Of a DNA stretch of 5,986 nucleotides, positions 1 to 4,430 are shown piece by piece (within the stretch, counting starts at the first letter, position 1; every line of letters starts with the position of its first letter). Source of the DNA: an uncultured Selenomonadales bacterium (GTDB lineage: Bacteria; Bacillota; Negativicutes; Selenomonadales; Selenomonadaceae); the NCBI GenBank assembly GCA_937877655.1, contig CALFJC010000181.1, forward strand, positions 1-5,986, written 5' to 3'. The translations under genes were made by a program, and so were the position numbers. A model generated the notes under the pieces. The model was not told where the DNA came from. It was given only the letters and a program-made list of their open reading frames with translations, and did no database searches.

Positions 1-25
1 AGAAACATCCTGTTTCTGTTGCGGG

Positions 26-49
26 CGGGCGCACGTCCATGTGCGCCCG
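26..49. repeat. GC-rich hairpin
   Basis: The 9-nt arms CGGGCGCAC (26-34) and GTGCGCCCG (41-49) are perfectly complementary around a 6-nt loop. No T-run follows (the next bases are TGTCTTAGC), so this is not a convincing intrinsic terminator. It may be part of a dispersed hairpin element, or the 3' end of an upstream transcript. Confidence 0.6.
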
Positions 50-75
50 TGTCTTAGCTTCCCGCTGTAAATCTT

Positions 76-110
76 TTTCATTACGCATTAAGCATTGCGC
101 ATTTCCAATT
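76..110 (+). repeat. Five-unit heptad array (NNNNATT)
   Basis: Five consecutive 7-bp units all end in ATT. The first, at 76-82, is TTTCATT. The others start at 83, 90, 97 and 104, and the middle three end in GCATT. The same layout, TTTCATT followed by four heptads ending in ATT, recurs at 3896-3930, which suggests one repeat family. Unlike that copy, this one has no matching inverted arm upstream. Confidence 0.55.
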
Positions 111-221
111 GCTTTTCCTGAGTCCAAAGAAAAGTTGCAAAAGAAAGGGCACCTCGCGGGGGCGTACGCCGCTTGAAATGTTCGAGCCGTTAAAATATCC
201 GGCGGCAGTCAAAAAGTTGGG

Positions 222-662
222 AATTCATACAGAGGATTAACTGCGGCGCAATTTCTTTCCGATTCGTTTGAAAAAATTATTTATATGGATGCCGAAATGC
301 TTTGCTTAAATCCTTTGAACGAACTTTTGAAGTTGTCGATTGAAAATTTTTTCCTTGACGCCGTTGCCGACAGCGGCAAATGGCTTCCGCTCCATAAAAA
401 GGAACTTGCTTTGCACGAGAATTATCGCTACTTCAACACAGGGCTTCTCTGTTTGAATCTTAAATTTTGGCGTGAAGAAAAAATTTATACGCAAATTATT
501 GAAGTTCTTTCAAAAGGCAAATTTCCTTTCGTCGATCAAGATGCGATGAATATCGTCGCCGATAAAAATAATTACCCGATAAAATATATTTCCGACCGTT
601 ACAATCATTTTTTCCGCGTTGACGGCAGGAAACAACCAATACTGTTTCGGAAAGATTTTTAA
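222..662 (+). pseudogene. Glycosyltransferase family 8 remnant (internal fragment)
   Basis: This is the middle of a GT8-type sugar transferase, the family that adds hexoses to lipopolysaccharide or surface glycans using a nucleotide sugar and a metal ion. Family-like sequence starts around 222, upstream of the first ATG at 285, with a stretch ending in EKIIYMDAEML. This is the DxD metal site region, here D-A-E rather than the usual D-A-D. Counting from the ATG at 285, the YFNTGLLCLNLKFWR block lies at residues 49-63 and DQDAMNIV at 84-91, both typical of GT8. The N-terminal nucleotide-binding part of roughly 70-90 residues is absent: the frame is closed by TGA at 174-176. The C-terminal HxxGxxKPW-type motif is also absent, and likeness stops near 'SDRYN' (about 605). 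The frame then runs through the start of the O-antigen ligase remnant and stops at 660-662. No Shine-Dalgarno fits the ATG at 285. It is almost certainly not a working enzyme. Confidence 0.75.
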
Positions 663-1060
663 TGTGGAAAAGTGCGATTCATGAGATTGAAGAGTATCCT
701 TTAACGGGCGTCGACTTCGGCAATTACGAGGCGGCTTATCGGGAAAAATATATGCTCGACGAGGCAAAAGAACGACTTCAAGGACATGCGCACAATGTTT
801 ATCTGCAATTTTGGGCGGAAACGGGCTTGCCGGGCTTGATTTTATTCTGCGGGCTCTTCGGATACATTCTTCATTGGTCGTGGCGAAGGGCGAAAAATTT
901 CTACGCGCTGATAATTTTTTCCTCGACGTTCGGCTTAATGCTTTACGAGCTGACAGATTACACTTTTGCCGGTTTCAGTGCAATGCGAGTTTATTGGTTG
1001 CTTTTAGGCATTTGTCTTGTCGGAATAAAATTGACGGAGCGGAAAAAATTTTCTGTATGA
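623..1060 (+). pseudogene. O-antigen ligase (WaaL/Wzy_C-type) C-terminal remnant
   Basis: This is the tail of an O-antigen ligase-like membrane protein, which joins glycan chains to lipid A-core in the periplasm. Family-like sequence begins before the first ATG: the frame is open from 623 and reads TVSERFLMWKSAIHEIEEYP, the usual lead into the large periplasmic loop. From the ATG at 662, the loop motif PLTGVDFGNY is at residues 13-22 and GHAHN at 41-45 (the conserved loop histidine region), followed by an AETGLPGL block and two or three hydrophobic segments at about 57-70, 81-97 and 108-122. Full-length members have around 400 residues or more and 10-12 membrane segments, so about two thirds is missing at the 5' end. 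The usual glycine after G-V in the loop motif is D19, which may be decay. GGAAAG at 649-654 could by chance serve the ATG at 662, but a 132-residue tail should not ligate anything. It overlaps the end of the GT8 remnant in another frame. Confidence 0.75.
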
Positions 1061-1065
1061 ACTCA

Positions 1066-1103
1066 AAAACTCCTCAACCTGCGCGGTCAAGGAGTTTTAT
1101 TTT
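1066..1103. terminator. Bidirectional rho-independent terminator
   Basis: The perfect 9-bp arms AAAACTCCT (1066-1074) and AGGAGTTTT (1090-1098) carry an inner 3-bp stem (ACC 1077-1079 with GGT 1085-1087). A T-rich tail follows on the plus strand (TTTTATTTTG). On the minus strand the arm ends in a run of T complementary to 1065-1069. It sits between two convergent units and can end both the ligase remnant and rpmB, whose stop codon is 13 bp away. Confidence 0.85.
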
Positions 1104-1111
1104 GTTCAAAA

Positions 1112-1303
1112 TTAAATTGCACGCTGAATTTTGCCGGAGCGAAGGCAACGGGTGCAGACATTGACGCGCTTAATTTCGCCGTCGACTATTGCACGGACGC
1201 GTTGAATATTCGGCTTCCATTTGCGTTTGGTCTTCAAGTGCGAGTGGCTCACATTCATTCCCGACATCGCGCCTTTCTGACAAATTTCGCAGTAAGCTGA
1301 CAT
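1112..1303 (-). CDS. rpmB: 50S ribosomal protein L28
   Basis: L28 is a small protein of the large ribosomal subunit. The 63-residue product opens MSAYCEICQKGAMSGMNVSH, continues with the SHLKTKRKWKPN core and ends in VCTRCLRSGKIQRAI. Cysteines at 5, 8, 50 and 53 form two CxxC pairs, so this is the zinc-binding (C+) form of L28. The length is normal for the family. The ATG at 1303-1301 is chosen because a strong Shine-Dalgarno (GAGGTGA, complement of 1309-1315) lies 5 nt upstream and the protein family starts here. The frame stays open upstream to 1396, but that extension has no family likeness. It stands alone on the minus strand with its own promoter and ends at the terminator at 1066-1098. 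Ribosomal neighbours are absent, which is common for rpmB. Confidence 0.97.
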   Translation of the reverse strand: MSAYCEICQKGAMSGMNVSHSHLKTKRKWKPNIQRVRAIVDGEIKRVNVCTRCLRSGKIQRAI

Positions 1304-1337
1304 ACAAATCACCTCTTCTCTGAAAAAAGACAGGCGC

Positions 1338-1366
1338 ATTTTAGCACAGAAATTTTTTCTACGCAA
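1338..1366 (-). promoter_or_regulatory. rpmB promoter (sigma-70 type, extended -10)
   Basis: Read on the minus strand there is TTGCGT (1366-1361), a 17-bp spacer, then TAAAAT (1343-1338) with TG one base before the -10. The -10 matches 5 of 6 consensus bases and the spacing is ideal. It lies 34 bp upstream of the rpmB start codon, leaving a short leader that contains the ribosome site. Confidence 0.6.
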
Positions 1367-1461
1367 GATTTTTTTATCGCCGCCCGCGCCGCCCAAAAAT
1401 TTTTCGGCAGGAAAATTTTTTTGCTGCTGCTAAGATCAGCGTCCATTTTTTGAAAATTTCA

Positions 1462-1503
1462 GTTGCGCGGGCAACAACGCCAAAATTTTTTCAATGATAT
1501 AAT
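1462..1503 (+). promoter_or_regulatory. ccmE-ccmF-nrfHA promoter (extended -10)
   Basis: TGATATAAT at 1495-1503 is a perfect extended -10 (TG-N-TATAAT). No good -35 lies 16-18 bp upstream (bases near 1475-1480 read CAACGC), so the promoter probably relies on the extended -10 or on an activator. A perfect small inverted repeat, GTTGC (1462-1466) with GCAAC (1471-1475) around GCGG, occupies the region just upstream of the -35 position and could be an operator. I see no FNR-like TTGAT-N4-ATCAA box. The -10 ends 31 bp before the ccmE start. Confidence 0.55.
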
Positions 1504-1534
1504 CAGCAAAATTTATCGAAGGGAGGCGCGGCTT

Positions 1535-1909
1535 GTGCGAAAAATTTTTTTGATCATCCTGCTTGTCGGCTTCGTTGCCTACGCGGGATTTAATCTTGCC
1601 GAAAGCGTCACGCCTTATGTCAGCATTGCCGAAGCGCGAGCGACTTCAAACGGCGTGCAAGTCAAAGGTCTTCTCGATAAAAATTTTAAATCCGTGCAGG
1701 ACGGCGACAAATTTAATTTCAGCATTCAAGATGAGGAGACCGGCGAAACGATGCGCGTAATTTTCGACGGCGTCAAGCCCGACCAATTCGACGAGGCTTA
1801 TCACATTGTCGCAGTCGGCAAGTACGAGGCGGCGGACGAAACTTTTCATGCCAAAAAACTTTTAATCAAATGTCCGTCGAAGTACGAAGGGCAAAAACCT
1901 CAAGCTTGA
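1535..1909 (+). CDS. ccmE: Cytochrome c maturation protein CcmE, Cys-type (CxxxY)
   Basis: CcmE is the periplasmic haem chaperone of the System I cytochrome c pathway: it takes haem exported with CcmC/CcmABD and hands it to CcmF. The GTG at 1535 is chosen because GGGAGG (1521-1526) sits 8 nt upstream. The frame is open farther back to 1463, but that segment includes the promoter. The product has 124 residues: a membrane anchor at about 4-20, then a beta-rich OB-fold domain (VQVKGLLD near 41-48, MRVIFDGVKPDQF near 73-85, IVAVGKY at 91-97, FHAKKLLIKCPSKY at 104-117). The haem-attachment position is Cys113 with Tyr117 (CPSKY), in place of the HxxxY of E. coli. This CxxxY form is known from sulfate reducers and archaea. 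The protein is shorter than E. coli CcmE (159 residues). It is the first gene of the cluster, 10 bp before ccmF. Confidence 0.92.
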   Translation: MRKIFLIILLVGFVAYAGFNLAESVTPYVSIAEARATSNGVQVKGLLDKNFKSVQDGDKFNFSIQDEETGETMRVIFDGVKPDQFDEAYHIVAVGKYEAADETFHAKKLLIKCPSKYEGQKPQA

Positions 1910-1919
1910 TTGAGGGGGA

Positions 1920-3866
1920 ATGTTATTGACGGGAAATTTACTTTTGGGCGGCGGCTTGACGGCGGCACTTGCGACGATGATTATTTGTTTCGCGCAAAAA
2001 ATTCCTTCTGCGCGGCTGGTAAAAATCTGCGCGGGAATTTCGGCAGGATTTATCTGCGCGGCGAGTCTGCTCCTGTGGCTTTTGATCTTTGAAAATGATT
2101 TCAGCGTTGAATATGTTGCGGCTTATTCTTCAACGACGCTCCCGACGATTTATAAAATCTCGGCGTTTTGGGCGGGACAGCAAGGCTCTTTTTTATTGTG
2201 GCTGTTGATTCATGCAATGGTTGGAGCATTTTTGACTTTCCGAAGAACTTCGGCGGCGGCATTGGGAATTTATTTTTTATTGCAAAGCGTGTTGGTGTTT
2301 CTGGTTTTGGCGAAGTCGCCTTTTGCCGAGCACTCCGCGCAGGTTTTTGAAGGCGTCGGCTTAAATCCGCTGTTGCAAGATTTTTGGATGGCAATTCATC
2401 CGCCGATAATTTTTGTGGGCTATGCGTTGCTGGCGGTACCGTTCGCGCTGAGTTTGGGAAGTTTGTTGACGGAAGCGGCGTCGCAAAGTTGGTTGGAAGA
2501 GGCGCGCAAATGGACACTCGCGGCTTGGAGTTTTTTGGGCGCGGGAATATTTATCGGCGGCTATTGGGCGTATAAAGTTTTGGGCTGGGGCGGCTATTGG
2601 GGCTGGGATCCTGTCGAAAATTCTTCGTTGGTACCTTGGCTGTTGGCGGCAGTTCTTTTGCACTTGATAAATCTTGCACGAAAAAAATCTGTCGTATTGG
2701 CTCAAGCGCACGTTGCGGCGACTTTTACTTACGCACTTGTCATTTACGGAACATTTTTGACGCGGTCGGGGATTTTGGGAGATTTTTCGGTTCACTCGTT
2801 CGCGGGAACAAGTATAGGCATGACGATAGCTCTGGCAAATGCGCTTGTCCTAATCGGCGGGCTGGCGATAATCTTCGCCAAAGCAAAGGAACTTCCGCAA
2901 GGCGAGCTGTATAAATCTTACGGCGAGTCGACGTTCATAATTTTGTTGAGTTGTCTGCTGTTGATATTTATCGCGTCGATAGTGTGGATAGGAATGTCAA
3001 TGCCGCTCCTGAGTCAACTTGCGGGCGAGGCGGCGGCGGTCGACACAGATTTTTACATAAAAAGCACTGCGCCGATAGCTTTAGCCTTAGCCGCGCTGAT
3101 GATTTTTACCTTTATAAAATTCGGGCGAATGATAAGTCTCGGCGGGAAAATTGCACATGCAGGATTTTTGTTGATGTTGGCGGCGATTGTGATTTCCGCG
3201 CAGGGCGAAACCGTCACGCAGGAATTTCAAACGGGAGAAAAAGTTTCCGTTGCGGGACATGAATTCGTTTATGAAGGACAAGTTTTTTACGAAAACGAGC
3301 GGCGAAAATTTTACGTCTACAATGTTGACGGCGAGATTGTCCGCGCTTTGACGAAACTGCACGGCAACGGAGAAGATGCGGCTCGCGAACCGGCGATTAT
3401 GCGAAATTTTTCCGGCGACGTTTACATAGCTCCGCACGCGGCGAAAATCGAAGACATTCAAGAAATGCTTTTGACGAAAAATCTTTTCGCAATGGATGAC
3501 GGCGGACTCGGATATATTTTTGAGGACGCGCAGATTGACCGCGATGAAAACGATCAACCTATTTTGGCGACGGCGGCAATCACGATAACCGACGGAGAAA
3601 TTTCGGAAGTGATTCACCCGACGATAGTTGTAACGCCCGACGGCGGCTCTTCGCAATCAATGGAAGCGTTCAACGGCAAGCGGCGTGTTCGATTAACGGG
3701 CGTATCGGGCGATTTGGAAAAAATTCGTCTGGAGATTTTGCCGACGTTCGATAAACTTTCGGAGATGCCGATAACCGCGACGGTCTCGACGAAACCCTTT
3801 ATCTGGCTTTTATGGTTAAGCGTAACGGCAATTTGTTTAGGAACTTTAATTTCAATTAGGAATTAG
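1920..3866 (+). CDS. ccmF: Haem lyase CcmF/NrfE family
   Basis: CcmF joins haem, delivered by CcmE, to CxxCH cysteines of apocytochromes at the outer face of the inner membrane. The 648-residue product is full length for the family. The N-terminal block (VEYVAAYSSTTLP near 63-75, then FWAGQQGSFLLW at 83-94) is typical. The haem-handling WWD motif WGWDPVENSSLVPW is at 227-240. The four conserved histidines appear as H160 (AIHPP), H248, H292 (SVHSF) and H413 (IAHAG). About a dozen membrane segments are followed by a large periplasmic domain (about 428-626) and a last membrane helix (about 627-645). The start is uncertain: ATG 1920 lies only 1-4 nt after GAGGGGG (1912-1918), while TTG at 1926 has a better 7-nt gap, a two-residue difference. 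The final codons and stop come from the fold-back repeat at 3854-3930. NrfE, which serves the CxxCK site of NrfA in E. coli, is a member of the same family, so a role in NrfA maturation fits the neighbours. Confidence 0.95.
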   Translation: MLLTGNLLLGGGLTAALATMIICFAQKIPSARLVKICAGISAGFICAASLLLWLLIFENDFSVEYVAAYSSTTLPTIYKISAFWAGQQGSFLLWLLIHAMVGAFLTFRRTSAAALGIYFLLQSVLVFLVLAKSPFAEHSAQVFEGVGLNPLLQDFWMAIHPPIIFVGYALLAVPFALSLGSLLTEAASQSWLEEARKWTLAAWSFLGAGIFIGGYWAYKVLGWGGYWGWDPVENSSLVPWLLAAVLLHLINLARKKSVVLAQAHVAATFTYALVIYGTFLTRSGILGDFSVHSFAGTSIGMTIALANALVLIGGLAIIFAKAKELPQGELYKSYGESTFIILLSCLLLIFIASIVWIGMSMPLLSQLAGEAAAVDTDFYIKSTAPIALALAALMIFTFIKFGRMISLGGKIAHAGFLLMLAAIVISAQGETVTQEFQTGEKVSVAGHEFVYEGQVFYENERRKFYVYNVDGEIVRALTKLHGNGEDAAREPAIMRNFSGDVYIAPHAAKIEDIQEMLLTKNLFAMDDGGLGYIFEDAQIDRDENDQPILATAAITITDGEISEVIHPTIVVTPDGGSSQSMEAFNGKRRVRLTGVSGDLEKIRLEILPTFDKLSEMPITATVSTKPFIWLLWLSVTAICLGTLISIRN

Positions 3867-3930
3867 GAATGAGGAATTAATAATGAAGGAAAGGTTTTCA
3901 TTCCTAATTCCTAATTCATAATTCCTAATT
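3854..3930. repeat. 77-bp fold-back repeat built of heptads
   Basis: This is an imperfect inverted repeat with no gaps: 36 paired positions (3854-3889 with 3895-3930), of which 30 are Watson-Crick, 2 are G-T and 4 are mismatched, around a 5-base loop (AAAGG). The left arm reads as AATTAGG, AATTAGG, AATGAGG, AATTAAT, AATGAAG. The right arm is TTTCATT followed by four heptads ending in AATT (3896-3930). It lies between ccmF and nrfH, overlaps the ccmF stop codon (3864-3866), and ends 5 bp before the nrfH ribosome site. No T-run follows, so it is not a standard terminator. As RNA it would form a long hairpin that could stabilise message ends or reduce read-through into nrfHA. Confidence 0.85.
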
Positions 3931-3950
3931 AAAAGAAGGGAGGTAATGAG

Positions 3951-4430
3951 ATGGGGCTTTGCAATTTGATTGAAAAGCACACGTTGAAATGTTTGACGGG
4001 CGGATTTGTCTTGGGCGCGGCGGCAGTCGGAATCGTGAGCTTTGCACTTCATGCGACGGGCAATCCTACTTTTTGCGGACAATGCCACTCAATGAAACAC
4101 GAGGCGGCAACGTTTGCCGTGTCTAGCCACAGAAACCAAGACTGCGTTGAATGTCATCTGCCGCACGACAACACCGCGCATTATCTTTTTGAGAAAGGGC
4201 GCACGGGTATTGTCGATATTCTTCATGAATCGATGCGCGATTATCCCAACAGGATCAAACTCGACGCGGACGCTCGCAAGATGGTCGCCGAAAACTGCGT
4301 GCGTTGTCACGGCGCAACAATGTCTTACGTCGAGACTGCGCCCGAAGGTACGCAGGACGATTGCTTGAAGTGCCACAGCAAAGTTGCACACGGCACGAAT
4401 CATTTGGAAGGGGGTATAACAGTTGAGTAA
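3951..4430 (+). CDS. nrfH: Cytochrome c nitrite reductase small subunit NrfH (tetrahaem quinol dehydrogenase)
   Basis: NrfH anchors the nitrite reductase complex in the inner membrane, oxidises menaquinol and feeds electrons to NrfA. The 159-residue product has a membrane helix at about 15-36, then four haem sites: CGQCH (42-46), CVECH (65-69), CVRCH (116-120) and CLKCH (138-142). Met48, two residues after the first haem histidine (CxxCHxM), is the expected Met ligand of haem 1. Lys82 and Asp89 stand at the same spacing as the quinol-site Lys82/Asp89 described for Desulfovibrio vulgaris NrfH, recalled from memory. The size is normal for the NapC/NirT-related NrfH group. ATG 3951 is preceded by AAGGGAGGT (3936-3944) with a good gap. 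A nearer ATG at 3946 is in another frame and stops after seven codons. The stop codon overlaps the start of nrfA by 8 nt, pointing to coupled translation. Two extra N-terminal cysteines (C4, C14) are not part of a haem motif. Confidence 0.96.
   Translation: MGLCNLIEKHTLKCLTGGFVLGAAAVGIVSFALHATGNPTFCGQCHSMKHEAATFAVSSHRNQDCVECHLPHDNTAHYLFEKGRTGIVDILHESMRDYPNRIKLDADARKMVAENCVRCHGATMSYVETAPEGTQDDCLKCHSKVAHGTNHLEGGITVE

Larger units (their letters stand above)
1..221. other. Gene-free repeat-rich left flank
   Basis: I see no credible gene here. The stretch holds a small perfect hairpin at 1-17 (7-bp arms AGAAACA/TGTTTCT, 3-nt loop), a strong GC-rich hairpin at 26-49, and a heptad array at 76-110. 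The part from 111 to 221 is open in short pieces only. A reading frame ending at TGA 174-176 and another from ATG 178 to TAA 238 have no features I recognise. The flank runs straight into the broken glycosyltransferase at about 222, so it may be repeat material sitting at the break. That last point is inference. Confidence 0.5.

Noticed and set aside
26..60. GC hairpin as a terminator of an upstream gene
   Set aside because: No T-run follows the stem on the plus strand. Kept only as a hairpin or repeat.
76..110. CRISPR-like array
   Set aside because: Units are 7 bp with no spacers and there are no cas genes.
811..1164. Plus-strand frame overlapping the O-antigen ligase remnant and the end of rpmB
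   Set aside because: Runs through the terminator hairpin and antisense to rpmB, and its protein has no recognisable features.
1304..1396. Upstream extension of rpmB to 1396
   Set aside because: L28 starts at the ATG at 1303 with a strong ribosome site 5 nt away. The extension covers the promoter and has no family likeness.
1463..1534. TTG 1463 as the ccmE start
   Set aside because: It would place the promoter -10 and the GGGAGG ribosome site inside the gene, and CcmE begins with the short charged end and membrane anchor coded from GTG 1535.
2101..2517. Minus-strand open frame opposite ccmF (also at 2361-2795 and 3087-3656)
   Set aside because: Antisense shadows of ccmF: no ribosome sites, arginine/serine-rich nonsense-like composition and no family motifs.
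3854..3930. Insertion sequence or MITE with target-site duplication
   Set aside because: I see no clear flanking duplication and no transposase. The arms are tandem heptads rather than terminal repeats around a core.
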